Of a DNA stretch of 64,000 bases, positions 19,287 to 28,364 are shown piece after piece. The notes beneath the pieces are model-generated. The model had not been told where the DNA came from and searched no databases. It was given only the letters and a program-made list of their open reading frames with translations. How positions within the stretch are numbered: position 1 is the stretch's first letter; the number at the start of each line of letters is the position of its first letter. This DNA is from Vibrio tubiashii ATCC 19109 (lineage in GTDB: Bacteria > Pseudomonadota > Gammaproteobacteria > Enterobacterales > Vibrionaceae), in assembly GCF_000772105.1 (NCBI RefSeq), contig NZ_CP009354.1, positions 124,001 through 188,000 on the forward strand. Reading direction: 5' to 3'. Position numbers and translations under genes: made by a program.

Positions 19287-20129
19287 ATGAATAATATATT
19301 TTCTCACTCATTGAGCGTAAGCGAAATATGTGAATTACTGGAAGAGTTTGAATATTTTGGGAAAGAATTTGAAGTCAATTCAATATCAGATATTTCTTCA
19401 CCTTTAGAAAATAGTCTTTGTGAGTATACCAAAGGTGATCTGCCTGAAGTTAGTGATAAATTTGTATTACTAACTCAAGAGAATATTGATGGTTATAATT
19501 GTATTGTAGTAAAAAATAGTAAGAAATGTTTAGTTGAAATTATTAGTAAAATTAGTTTTAAAAAAATAGAATCAAATATTTCTGACACGGCTAAAATAGG
19601 TGAGAATTGTTGTATTGATGATGATGTGGTGATCGGGGATAATACGGTTGTTGAGGATGGTGTAATTATCCGAGGTGGGACGATTATTGGTTCTAACTGT
19701 ACTATCAGGGCCAATGCAATAATAGGTAGTGAAAGTTATTCTTTCTACTATGATGATGAATATCACTCGGTTCCTTCTTTAGGCGGAGTCTTAATAAATA
19801 ATGATGTTGAAATTGGGCCTGGTTGCAATGTCTCTAGGGGAAACTTCGATAATACTATTATTGGGAAGGGTACTAAAATGGATGCCCTCAATCACATAGC
19901 TCACGATTGTGTAATAGGAGATAATTGTACTATTACTGCTTCGGTTGCTTTGTGTGGATATGTAAAAATTGGCTGTAATACTAGGATTGCTCCTAACGCC
20001 TCTATTCTCCAAAGAAAGGTTGTGGGTAATAATGTTGTTATTGGCTTAGGTGCTGTTGTAGTAACAGATGTTTCCGACGATAGTAACTATTTTGGAAATC
20101 CAGCAAGAAAACTGCCTAAAAAACAATAA
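19287..20129 (+). CDS. LpxD-like left-handed beta-helix N-acyltransferase
   Basis: Protein of 280 residues. Residues about 35-95 resemble the LpxD N-terminal uridine-binding domain. Residues about 98-265 are hexapeptide (LbH) repeats such as IGENCCIDDDVVIGDNTVV. GTKMDALNHIAHDCVIGDN (195-213) matches the LpxD acceptor segment, with His203 and His206 near the place of the catalytic His. LpxD uses 3-hydroxyacyl-ACP as donor and a UDP-amino sugar as acceptor. With an ACP, ligase and reductase upstream and an aminotransferase downstream, I infer N-acylation of a UDP-amino-uronic acid. TAGGA precedes the ATG. The end, NYFGNPARKLPKK, resembles sugar N-acyltransferase tails. Simple O-acetylation is less likely. 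Confidence 0.85.
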   Translation: MNNIFSHSLSVSEICELLEEFEYFGKEFEVNSISDISSPLENSLCEYTKGDLPEVSDKFVLLTQENIDGYNCIVVKNSKKCLVEIISKISFKKIESNISDTAKIGENCCIDDDVVIGDNTVVEDGVIIRGGTIIGSNCTIRANAIIGSESYSFYYDDEYHSVPSLGGVLINNDVEIGPGCNVSRGNFDNTIIGKGTKMDALNHIAHDCVIGDNCTITASVALCGYVKIGCNTRIAPNASILQRKVVGNNVVIGLGAVVVTDVSDDSNYFGNPARKLPKKQ

Positions 20130-20173
20130 TTTATATGCTTGGTAGATAAGCTCTAATGGTAGAGGGGAATTTA

Positions 20174-21244
20174 ATGCACTTTATTGATTTACAAGCCCAG
20201 TATAACCACCTTAAAGACAGAATTGATGAGCGCATCCATAGAGTGCTTGACCATGGGCGATATATCATGGGACCTGAAGTCAATGAGTTAGAGGATAAGC
20301 TTGCACAATATGTAGGAGTCAAGCATGCAATAACTTGTGCCAACGGAACAGATGCATTGACATTAGCAATGATGGCAATAGGTGTGTCCGAAGGTGATGC
20401 GGTATTTTGCCCGACATTTACCTTTTTTGCTACGGCAGAAACCATAGCATATGAAGGCGCTACACCCGTGTTTGTGGATTCAGACCGTGCAACATACAAT
20501 ATTTGTACTAGAGATCTTGAAGATAAAATTAAGAAAGTAATTAAGGAAGGGCTCCTCAAACCGAAAGCGATTATTTCGGTTGATTTATTTGGTTTGCCTG
20601 CTAACTATCCAGAGATTGCTCTTATCGCGAAAAAGTATGGCCTCAAAGTAATTGAAGATGCTGCACAAGGTTTCGGTGGTACAATAAACGGTGAGCGAGC
20701 GGGAAGCTTTGGTGATTTGGCTACTACTAGCTTTTTCCCAGCGAAACCTTTAGGGTGTTATGGTGATGGCGGAGCCATCTTTACTGATGATGATGAATAT
20801 GCGGAGTTAATTAAATCTTATAGAGTTCACGGTAAAGGTTCTAATAAGTATGATAATGTTCGCATCGGTATGAATAGTCGTTTAGACACTATTCAAGCTG
20901 CTATCTTACTTGAAAAATTAGCAGAATTCCCAACCGAATTGGCTAACCGCAATATAGCAGCTGAAAATTATAACTCGACTTTGAATTCGGAGTACATCTT
21001 ACCATTAGTTCCTGATGGTTATACAAGTTCTTGGGCTCAATATTCTATTCTTGTTGAGCGTAGAGAAGAAGTCATTAAAGAGTTCACGATGCAGAAGATA
21101 CCAACTATGATTTACTATGAAAAATGCTTACACCTACAAGAGGCATTTAGGTATCTCGGTTATAGTGAAGGAGATTTCCCTGTGGCTGAGAGTATATCAA
21201 GAAAAATATTAAGCCTTCCAATGCATGGATACTTGAGCAAGTAG
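20174..21244 (+). CDS. wbpE: PLP-dependent sugar aminotransferase (WbpE/WlbC type, DegT/DnrJ/EryC1)
   Basis: Fold-type I aminotransferase of 356 residues. MHFIDLQAQYNHLKDRIDERI is the WbpE/WlbC start, GTDALTLAMMA binds the PLP phosphate, VIEDAAQGFGG holds the ring-binding Asp, and TTSFFPAKPLGCYGDGG has the Schiff-base Lys. I chose the ATG at 20174, which has AGAGGGGA just upstream, over the one at 20156. It installs 3-NH2 on UDP-3-keto-GlcNAcA using glutamate, in concert with the WbpB-like oxidase. The Wzx gene starts right at its stop codon. Confidence 0.92.
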   Translation: MHFIDLQAQYNHLKDRIDERIHRVLDHGRYIMGPEVNELEDKLAQYVGVKHAITCANGTDALTLAMMAIGVSEGDAVFCPTFTFFATAETIAYEGATPVFVDSDRATYNICTRDLEDKIKKVIKEGLLKPKAIISVDLFGLPANYPEIALIAKKYGLKVIEDAAQGFGGTINGERAGSFGDLATTSFFPAKPLGCYGDGGAIFTDDDEYAELIKSYRVHGKGSNKYDNVRIGMNSRLDTIQAAILLEKLAEFPTELANRNIAAENYNSTLNSEYILPLVPDGYTSSWAQYSILVERREEVIKEFTMQKIPTMIYYEKCLHLQEAFRYLGYSEGDFPVAESISRKILSLPMHGYLSK

Positions 21245-22501
21245 ATGTTAAAAAAGATTCTTAAAGAAGACTTTTTTAGAAATGTTGGGCTATTAGTTAG
21301 TGGTACTGCTATTGGACAAGTAGTAAGCATAGTAGCTCTTCCTTTTCTAACTAGACTTTATACTCCCGAGAGTTTTGCTCAGTTATCGCTATTTCTTTCT
21401 ATAGTTAGTATATGCTCTACTATCGCTTGCTTGAGATTTGAAATTGCTATTCCCTTGTCTAAAAGTGAAAGTGAAAAGGACGATTTGTCTATATTGGCCT
21501 TTGTTTCACTTACCGGATTCTCTGTCACTTTAGCTATATCAGCCTATTTTATTTACAATTATATTGATGAAGCAAGGATTACCCTTGAATTTATTATCCT
21601 TGCAATTGTTACTGTCTTCTTGTTAGGTCTTTTTAACTTACTCGACTTTCTAGTTGTTAGAGATAAAAATTTTAAGTTATCTTCAAAAACAAAAATACTC
21701 CAGTCATTGATACAAAATTCCTCGCAAGGTTTTTTGGGTTTTACAAAGTTTTTTGGTGGTTTGCTAATAGGCTACATATTATATGTTGTTTGGGGTATTT
21801 TTAGTTATAGAAGATATCTAAGTTTTCTATCTAAAAAGCTCTTCTCATTAGATTTTAGTCAATTAAAAAAAACAGCAATTAGCTATAGGAACTATCCACT
21901 TTATTCAACATTCCAATCGCTATTTAATGTTTCATCTATCCAAGTTCCAATTATAATCATTGCAATTTACGGTGTAACTCCTGATGCAGGTTATTTGATG
22001 TTGGCTATTCGAATTATACAAGCACCGCTGTCGCTTCTGTCCAATTCTGTATCTCAGATATACATATCAAAGGCGCATGAAGAACGAAAGAAAAACAATC
22101 TGTATAATTATACGGTTGACATCATAAAGAAATTGGTTAAGTTAGGCGTTTTACCATTAGTCACTATTGGTGTTAGTGCTCCTTATATATTTCCTATTAT
22201 TTTTGGTCCCGAGTGGAAGATGGCAGGTGTGTATACACTATATTTAACGCCTTGGTTTTGTATGCAATTGATGTCCTCTCCTGTGTCTTATTCAATGGAT
22301 GTTTTATCCAAACAAAAAATAGGAATGGTTTTCCAATTTCTTGGTTCCTTATTTAGAATTGTGAGTGTAGTTATTCCTTTGTTGTACATGAAGGATTTGA
22401 TGATTATTGGTCACGCAATATCTGGATTTATATTTTATACAGCGTATATGTGTATTATTATGTTTCTCCTTAAAAAAGATCAAAAAATGGTAAGTGTTTA
22501 G
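21245..22501 (+). CDS. wzx: O-antigen flippase
   Basis: Polytopic membrane protein of 418 residues with about twelve hydrophobic segments, MOP/polysaccharide-exporter type. GTAIGQVVSIVALPFLTRLYTPESFAQLSLFLSI is the typical N-terminal Wzx segment, and LRFEIAIPLSKSESE follows. Near the C-terminus are GPEWKMAGVYTLYLTPWF and a helix-rich tail. It moves undecaprenyl-PP-linked repeat units to the periplasm. Its ATG abuts the aminotransferase stop, and it is followed at once by the polymerase candidate, which supports a Wzx/Wzy-dependent pathway. Confidence 0.9.
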   Translation: MLKKILKEDFFRNVGLLVSGTAIGQVVSIVALPFLTRLYTPESFAQLSLFLSIVSICSTIACLRFEIAIPLSKSESEKDDLSILAFVSLTGFSVTLAISAYFIYNYIDEARITLEFIILAIVTVFLLGLFNLLDFLVVRDKNFKLSSKTKILQSLIQNSSQGFLGFTKFFGGLLIGYILYVVWGIFSYRRYLSFLSKKLFSLDFSQLKKTAISYRNYPLYSTFQSLFNVSSIQVPIIIIAIYGVTPDAGYLMLAIRIIQAPLSLLSNSVSQIYISKAHEERKKNNLYNYTVDIIKKLVKLGVLPLVTIGVSAPYIFPIIFGPEWKMAGVYTLYLTPWFCMQLMSSPVSYSMDVLSKQKIGMVFQFLGSLFRIVSVVIPLLYMKDLMIIGHAISGFIFYTAYMCIIMFLLKKDQKMVSV

Positions 22502-22505
22502 ACCT

Positions 22506-23891
22506 ATGAATAACTTATATGAAATATTAACTGTTACTACATTGGTCTTTTTCTTATCACTGATATTGTTTTATTTTGCTATGGGGTCATTTAGTCTGAC
22601 CAAGCTAAATATTAACTCCTATCTTTTCTATAAAGATATAATTTTAATGACTTTCATCGGTGTGGTTTTAGTCGTTACCCAATTTGATTTAATATTTGGG
22701 ATTAGGTTTTGGGCAATAACAGGTGACGTTAGTAATGAAAGTCGAAATCTTGGTTGGTATGCTATACTTTATTTCTTAATTGCATACCCAGTTGGAATGA
22801 TGGCATCGAATCTTCTATTTAATTATTCAATTAGGTCGAATCTGTTTGAGCGTTATCTAACTAAAGAAGTTATTAATTCATATCAACTCAGTAACAAATC
22901 GTTGCTGCTGTCATTGTTAGTTTGTTTATTGGTATCAATTGCTTCTCTTTTGTATGTTTACATTAGTATGGAGTCTGTACCAATAATTGAATTGTTAAAG
23001 GGAGCAAGTTTTTCCGAGATTCAGGTATCAAGAACTAATGCCAAGCTTTACTTTTCCGGTTCTCCATTTATTAAAGATATGATAGCTTTGAAGCTACCGA
23101 TCCTAGTCTCATATGTACTTTATGTAGTAATTAAGACTGATAAAAGTAGATTACCCACCATATTATTCACTATTTCATTTGTCACTTCCTTTTTTGCGTT
23201 AACATATAATTTTGAAAAAGCACCAGTTGTTTTATATATGCTTGGATTTTTTCTCATTAATGTCGTTATGAATAACGGAATAAAATTGAAGACATTATTG
23301 ATCTTTGGCGGTTTATCATTTTTACTAATGCTTTTTCTTTTCATATTCCTTATTGGTCATTCTGATTTGTATCAAGCACTAGGGAAGCTTGGAGGTCGTT
23401 TGTTTATAGCTCAAACATCTGCTATTTTCTTGTCTTTCGATTACTTTCCCGACAATCATGAATTTCTTGGTGGCTTATCAGTATCAGGAGTATTAGCCAA
23501 GGTCTTTGATGTTGAATACTTTCGGTATGGTAGGGTACTGTTTGAAATATATGATTACTCCTCAGTCCTTAATGGTGAGGCGGGATTAATCGTTGGTAAC
23601 TTCATTTCAGAAGCTTGGGCTCTTTGGGGAATCGGAGGGGTTATATTCTCTCCACTTTGGGTTGGATTTTTTGTTGCGTCTATATCTAACTTTATTTTTA
23701 AATTACCTAAAAACGCACTTTTCATTGCCTTGTATGCTCAGATTGGTTCTATCATATCACTGAATGGAGGTATGGCAGTGTTTATTAACATTATTTCATT
23801 TCTTGTTCCTATTTTCTATATAGCTTTTATTTTCTTACTTAGTTACTTTTTTCAGAATTTGTTATTTAGAAAGAAAAATTCTTGTTGTTAG
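22506..23891 (+). CDS. wzy: Putative O-antigen polymerase
   Basis: Integral membrane protein of 461 residues from the ATG at 22506, with about ten to twelve hydrophobic segments and a large polar loop (about residues 285-370). The stretch GEAGLIVGNFISEAWALWGIGGVIFSPLWVGF is the sort of conserved segment seen in oligosaccharide repeat-unit polymerases. Wzy proteins are very diverse, so the call rests mostly on topology, position after wzx, and the absence of another candidate in the island. A GTG 12 bases upstream lies within the wzx stop region. Expected role: polymerisation of O-units on the periplasmic face. Confidence 0.78.
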   Translation: MNNLYEILTVTTLVFFLSLILFYFAMGSFSLTKLNINSYLFYKDIILMTFIGVVLVVTQFDLIFGIRFWAITGDVSNESRNLGWYAILYFLIAYPVGMMASNLLFNYSIRSNLFERYLTKEVINSYQLSNKSLLLSLLVCLLVSIASLLYVYISMESVPIIELLKGASFSEIQVSRTNAKLYFSGSPFIKDMIALKLPILVSYVLYVVIKTDKSRLPTILFTISFVTSFFALTYNFEKAPVVLYMLGFFLINVVMNNGIKLKTLLIFGGLSFLLMLFLFIFLIGHSDLYQALGKLGGRLFIAQTSAIFLSFDYFPDNHEFLGGLSVSGVLAKVFDVEYFRYGRVLFEIYDYSSVLNGEAGLIVGNFISEAWALWGIGGVIFSPLWVGFFVASISNFIFKLPKNALFIALYAQIGSIISLNGGMAVFINIISFLVPIFYIAFIFLLSYFFQNLLFRKKNSCC

Positions 23892-23927
23892 TTCGTTATT
23901 TGTTAATTATATATCGAGAGGTTAAAT

Positions 23928-24638
23928 TTGAAAGTTTCAGTTTGCATAGCGACCTATAATGGTGGAGAATATCTAGTGGAACAATTAAATTCTATCTTCC
24001 CTCAACTGGGCACTGAAGACGAAATTATAATTTCAGATGATTATTCTACAGATAATACACTTGAAATTGTTAAAGAGTTAAATGATCCTAGGGTCAAAAT
24101 ATATTTAAATAGTTTGGGCAAAGGATATACAAGAAACTTTGAAAATGCATTAAGTCAATGCACTGGAGATATTATTTTCCTATGTGATCAAGATGATGTC
24201 TGGGAACCTAATAAAGTTCAAAGAATGTCATATCTATTATCTAAAAATGACTTAGTAGTAAGTGATTGCAAGGTGGTGAACGACAAATTAGAGACGATCT
24301 ATAACTCACACTTTTCAATACATCGGACAAGTAGCGGTTTTCTGAAGAATTTTATTAAACCTCGTTATATTGGTGCCTGTATGGCATTCAATCGAAGAGT
24401 CTTAGATTGTTCATTGCCATTTCCCAAAAAACAAAAATACTGCGCTCATGATTATTGGATTTCACTAGTCGCTGAAATGAAATTCAATGTCGCCACTTTA
24501 GATGAACCATTGATGTTATATCGAAGACATGCTCACAACGCTTCAAGTGGCGGTGAAGTCAGCAAGTTTAGCCTGTCTCACAAGGTGTCGACTCGAGTGT
24601 ATACGGGGATCTGTTTGCTTTTAAGGTGGATACGTTGA
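23928..24638 (+). CDS. GT2 family glycosyltransferase
   Basis: GT-A glycosyltransferase of 236 residues. MKVSVCIATYNGGEYLVEQLNSI is the GT2 start, EIIISDDYSTDNT holds the nucleotide-binding Asp, and LCDQDDVW is a DQDD motif as in rhamnosyltransferases. AHDYWIS and LYRRHAHNAS complete the family pattern. The start is a TTG, supported by GAGAGGT six bases upstream. With rmlBADC in the operon, L-rhamnose or a rhamnose-derived sugar is a reasonable donor, but this is inference. Its stop overlaps the next gene's TTG. Confidence 0.86.
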   Translation: MKVSVCIATYNGGEYLVEQLNSIFPQLGTEDEIIISDDYSTDNTLEIVKELNDPRVKIYLNSLGKGYTRNFENALSQCTGDIIFLCDQDDVWEPNKVQRMSYLLSKNDLVVSDCKVVNDKLETIYNSHFSIHRTSSGFLKNFIKPRYIGACMAFNRRVLDCSLPFPKKQKYCAHDYWISLVAEMKFNVATLDEPLMLYRRHAHNASSGGEVSKFSLSHKVSTRVYTGICLLLRWIR

Positions 24639-25201
24639 GTAGAGTATTAAAATTAATTTGGATGTTGAGAGCCATATTCTATAAGCCGTTTATGAATCGT
24701 TTCGGTTGGTTTAGTTATATAGGCCCTACATGTTATCTAAGCGGTGTTAAACACTTCTCTTTTGGGGATAGAGTTAGAATATACCCAAACGCAAGGGTTG
24801 AGTCTTTGGGGGGTAGTATTCAGATTGGTAACAACGTCTCTATTGGACAGAACCTCCATATTATAAGCGTCAATGATGTTAGAATTGGGAAGGATACAAC
24901 CATTTCTTCTAATGTATTTGTTTCTGATGTGGATCATCAATACGAAGCTTTGGATATTCATATCATGGAGCAGCCCTTAGATGTCAAAAGTACTCATATT
25001 GGTGACAATTGCTTTATTGGTTATGGGTCAGTTATAATGCCGGGCACTATACTTGGTAAGCATTGTATTGTTGGTGCTAACTCTGTTGTTAAAGGTATTT
25101 TTCCCGATTATTGCGTTATTGCTGGCTCCCCAGCCCGAATAATTAAATATTATGATTCCAATGAACAATGTTGGGTTCAAGCGAGTAGCAAAAAATTATA
25201 G
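24635..25201 (+). CDS. LbH O-acetyltransferase (WcaF/NodL-like)
   Basis: Hexapeptide-repeat acyltransferase of about 188 residues. Repeats run from SFGDRVRIYPNARVES through IGNNVSIGQNLHIIS and IGKDTTISSNVFVSDVDHQYE, then IGDNCFIGYGSVIMPGTILGKHCIVGANSVVKGIFPDYCVIAGSPARIIKYYD. VSDVDHQYE resembles the active-site His loop of the sugar O-acetyltransferases. The TTG at 24635 overlaps the GT2 stop (TTGA) with AAGGTGG upstream; GTG at 24626 is the alternative. It probably O-acetylates a sugar of the repeat unit with acetyl-CoA. Position and acceptor are unknown. Confidence 0.83.
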   Translation: MSRVLKLIWMLRAIFYKPFMNRFGWFSYIGPTCYLSGVKHFSFGDRVRIYPNARVESLGGSIQIGNNVSIGQNLHIISVNDVRIGKDTTISSNVFVSDVDHQYEALDIHIMEQPLDVKSTHIGDNCFIGYGSVIMPGTILGKHCIVGANSVVKGIFPDYCVIAGSPARIIKYYDSNEQCWVQASSKKL

Positions 25202-25208
25202 GTTTAAG

Positions 25209-26345
25209 ATGAAAAGAAATATTTTAATTACTGGTGGTGCTGGGTTTATTGGCTCAAACTTAGCTTCGAAACTTGTTTCGGATGGGCATTCTGTCAAGGT
25301 TCTCGATAGCTTATCTCCTCAAATTCATGGAGAAAACCCAAACACCTCTCCTCTTTACTGTTCGTTAGATGAAAAAGTTGAGTTTATCCATGGTTCCGTG
25401 ACTTCTAGGAATGATTGGAATAAGGCCCTAGATGGTGTAGACACGGTTGTACACTTAGCCGCAGAAACAGGTACAGGTCAATCAATGTATGAGATTGAAA
25501 AGTACTCAACATGCAACATTAACGGGACTGCAATATTACTAGATATACTAGCTAACCAAGACCATGGAATCCAAAAAATAGTGATTGCTTCTTCTCGTTC
25601 AATTTATGGAGAAGGCAAATATTTGTGTGAAACACATGGCGAAGTTTATCCAATGAGCCGAAATGATCATGATATGACAAGTGGTGATTTTGAAGTTAAG
25701 TGTCCAGTTTGTAGTAGTAAGGTTTTATTGTGCCCAACAGATGAAGACAGTAAGATCCACCCTTCTTCTATTTATGGAATAACTAAACAAGTTCAAGAGC
25801 AAATGGTTATGCTTTCAGGGGAAAGCTTATCGATTGCGACTGTTTCTTTAAGATTTCAAAATGTTTACGGGGTTGGTCAATCACTTTCAAATCCTTATAC
25901 CGGTATATTATCTATCTTCTCAACTCGAATTAAGAATGGCAACGATATTAATATTTTTGAAGATGGGCTTGAAAGTCGAGACTTTGTATATATTGACGAT
26001 GTTGTTGAGTCTATCTGCTTGTCTATTTTTGATGATAATGCAAACGGTCAAATTTTTAATGTCGGTTCCGGTGTATGCACTGATGTACTCACGGTCGCAA
26101 ATACTTTAAAGAATATTTACCAATCGGAATCAAAAATTGAAGTCACTGGCAATTATCGATTAGGTGATATACGACATAATTATGCCGATCTCGGAAAAAT
26201 TAAGAGCAAAATTGGCTTTGAGCCAAAAGTCGATTTTCAAACTGGAATGAGATTATTCACTGACTGGGTAAACAAGCAAAGCGTGAAAGTTGACTTATAT
26301 GAGGATTCTATCGAAGAAATGAAATCCAAAGGGTTATATAAGTAA
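25209..26345 (+). CDS. NAD-dependent nucleotide-sugar epimerase with Cys-rich insert (dTDP-L-rhamnose 4-epimerase candidate)
   Basis: Extended SDR of 378 residues. [20 protein letters not shown] is the NAD-binding start, and HPSSIYGITK holds Tyr-x3-Lys. An insert (about residues 150-180) has CPVC followed by another Cys, resembling a half zinc ribbon, and leads into PTDEDSKIHPSSIYG. I recall this insert and the TDED segment from WbiB-type dTDP-L-rhamnose 4-epimerases, which make dTDP-6-deoxy-L-talose. rmlBADC in the same operon would provide the substrate. Other 4-epimerase functions remain possible. TAGGTTTAAG precedes the ATG. Confidence 0.72.
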   Translation: MKRNILITGGAGFIGSNLASKLVSDGHSVKVLDSLSPQIHGENPNTSPLYCSLDEKVEFIHGSVTSRNDWNKALDGVDTVVHLAAETGTGQSMYEIEKYSTCNINGTAILLDILANQDHGIQKIVIASSRSIYGEGKYLCETHGEVYPMSRNDHDMTSGDFEVKCPVCSSKVLLCPTDEDSKIHPSSIYGITKQVQEQMVMLSGESLSIATVSLRFQNVYGVGQSLSNPYTGILSIFSTRIKNGNDINIFEDGLESRDFVYIDDVVESICLSIFDDNANGQIFNVGSGVCTDVLTVANTLKNIYQSESKIEVTGNYRLGDIRHNYADLGKIKSKIGFEPKVDFQTGMRLFTDWVNKQSVKVDLYEDSIEEMKSKGLYK

Positions 26346-26368
26346 TAAAATTATACTAAAGGTAGTCA

Positions 26369-27382
26369 ATGTTAAAAGGTAAGAAGATCCTACTTATTGC
26401 TCCATCTTTTTTTGGTTACGAATATGATATTGCCCAAAAAATAGAAGAGTTGGGTGGCCATGTCGATTATTTTGATGAAAGACCATTCGACTCTTCATTT
26501 GCCAAAATAATGAATAGGCTAGATGTTAAATTTTTTATAAAACGTCGTATTGACACTTACTATAAAAATGTAGCGAATTGTAGTCGAGAGAAAGGTTACG
26601 ATTACCTTTTGGTTATCTCTCCTGAAACACTTGAGTGTAAAACAGTAAAAAAAATCAAAGAGTATAACCCGAACGTAAAAACAATCCTGTATATGTGGGA
26701 CTCTTTTAAGAATAAAAATGCAGCAGACTTAATTCCTGTTTTTGACAAAGTTTTTTCGTTTGACAAATCTGATGGTATTGAAGATAAGCGTATATGTTTC
26801 CTTCCTCTCTTTTATAACGATTTGTTTTCAAGTCAACATGGTCAAGAGGTAGCTAACGCTAGGTACACAGCTACGTTTATAGGCACTATTCATAGTGACC
26901 GAGCTAAATTGGCAAAGAAAATTTTGAATGATCTTGAAATTAAGGGATACAAAACGTACAGCTTTTTTTATTGTCCCAGCAAGTTGCTCTTTGTTCTAAA
27001 AAAAATATTTACCAAAGAATTTGACTTTTTGAAGTTTAAGGAAGTTTCATTTGTTTCAATGCCGAAAAAGGCATTAAAATCAAAAGTCTTGGACTCATCG
27101 ATAATCATTGATATTCAGCACCCTAAGCAGTCTGGTCTAACCATGAGAACAATTGAAATGCTGGGAGTAGGCCGAAAATTAGTTACAACTAACGCAGATG
27201 TTATTGATTATAATTTCTTCAACAAAAATAATATATTAGTAATAGACAGAGTTGCTCCTACCATACCTCAATCTTTTATCGACTTACCTTATGCTAAACC
27301 TAAAAAGGAAATACACTATCAATATTCTTTAGCTAGTTGGTTGTCAATTGTACTAGGTGTGGAATATGAGGCTGAGTCGTAG
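26369..27382 (+). CDS. Putative GT-B glycosyltransferase, poorly conserved
   Basis: A 337-residue cytoplasmic protein. MLKGKKILLIAPSFFGYEYDIAQKIEELGGHVDYFDERP looks like the acceptor side of a GT-B fold. YDYLLVISPETLE, TILYMWDSFKNKN, VFSFDKSDGI and the C-terminal QSGLTMRTIEMLGVGRKLVTTNADV resemble CgeB-like/glycosyl-transferase-1_2 proteins in polysaccharide loci. The C-terminal E-x-L-G-x-G block fits a donor-binding site. No firm family name can be given. It lies between two nucleotide-sugar enzyme genes, so a role in repeat-unit assembly is likely. Confidence 0.6.
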   Translation: MLKGKKILLIAPSFFGYEYDIAQKIEELGGHVDYFDERPFDSSFAKIMNRLDVKFFIKRRIDTYYKNVANCSREKGYDYLLVISPETLECKTVKKIKEYNPNVKTILYMWDSFKNKNAADLIPVFDKVFSFDKSDGIEDKRICFLPLFYNDLFSSQHGQEVANARYTATFIGTIHSDRAKLAKKILNDLEIKGYKTYSFFYCPSKLLFVLKKIFTKEFDFLKFKEVSFVSMPKKALKSKVLDSSIIIDIQHPKQSGLTMRTIEMLGVGRKLVTTNADVIDYNFFNKNNILVIDRVAPTIPQSFIDLPYAKPKKEIHYQYSLASWLSIVLGVEYEAES

Positions 27383-27428
27383 TATCTATGATGATTTCAA
27401 TGGATTTATGAATTGTTAGGCTGTTAAT

Positions 27429-28364
27429 ATGACATGTTTATTCCCAGAAAGAGTGCTATTAACCGGTGCAAATGGTTTTATTGGTAGCTGTGTAAATCAA
27501 TATTTAGACTTTAAGTGTGCAGTAGCTGTGCGCGACCCAGTTAAATGTAGGTTAAACAATAGAGCTTTCTTATTGAGTGAGTTAGTCAACCCCCAAGGTG
27601 ATCTATCCAATTTCAATGGGATCGATAGTATTATTCACCTTGCTGGCCTAGCACACTCTAAAGAGTTTTCGGCCCAAGAGCATAATGCTGTTAACACTAA
27701 ACTTACGTTGGATTTAGCCAAAGCTGCAGCAAAAGGTGGCGTAAAGCGCTTTGTATTTGTTAGTTCAATTACTGTCAATGGTGTATCTAGTCGGAAATTA
27801 CCTTATACAGAGAGCTCAATAGCTTTTCCTCATACTCCACACGCTAACTCGAAATACAATGCAGAGCTTGGACTTAAAAAACTAGCTAAGGCAATAGGCC
27901 TCGAAGTTGTTATAGTTCGGCCTACTTTGGTTTATGGTCCGAATGCTCCTGGGAATTTTGGTATGTTAACTAAACTAGTTGCCAAGTCACCATTATTGCC
28001 GTTTGGTATGGCGGACAATTGTAGAGATTTCATCGCTGTTCAAAACTTAGCGGATTTGCTAATTACCTGTGCAATCCATCCAGATGCCGCAGGACAAACG
28101 TTTTTAGCGAGTGACGGTGAAACTGTTTCGATTAAAGAGTTTACTTGTGCCATTGCAGATGGGTTAGGGAAAAACGTTATTCAACTCCCGTTGCCTGTGA
28201 GTGTAATGCGCTTTGCGGGTAGACTCATAGGACAGTCGACCATGATTGAGCAACTCTACGGCAACTTAGAGGTTGACTCTTCTAACATCAAGAAGGTATT
28301 GGGATGGACTCCTCCTTTAACAATGAAGCAAGCAATGGCTTCACTTACTGAGAATAGATTATGA
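27429..28364 (+). CDS. UDP-4-keto-6-deoxy-HexNAc C4-reductase (WbpV/WbpK-like SDR)
   Basis: Extended SDR of 311 residues. RVLLTGANGFIGSCV is the cofactor loop, IIHLAGLAH follows, FVSSITVNG is the Ser block, and HANSKYNAELGLKKL replaces the usual Tyr-x3-Lys region. RPTLVYGPNAPGNFGML is typical of WbpV/WbpK/WreQ-type reductases. With WbpM (30.6 kb) it would give UDP-QuiNAc or UDP-FucNAc, the first sugar of many repeat units. Its stop overlaps the phosphosugar transferase start by 4 bp, matching the frequent pairing of reductase and initiating enzyme. Confidence 0.82.
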   Translation: MTCLFPERVLLTGANGFIGSCVNQYLDFKCAVAVRDPVKCRLNNRAFLLSELVNPQGDLSNFNGIDSIIHLAGLAHSKEFSAQEHNAVNTKLTLDLAKAAAKGGVKRFVFVSSITVNGVSSRKLPYTESSIAFPHTPHANSKYNAELGLKKLAKAIGLEVVIVRPTLVYGPNAPGNFGMLTKLVAKSPLLPFGMADNCRDFIAVQNLADLLITCAIHPDAAGQTFLASDGETVSIKEFTCAIADGLGKNVIQLPLPVSVMRFAGRLIGQSTMIEQLYGNLEVDSSNIKKVLGWTPPLTMKQAMASLTENRL

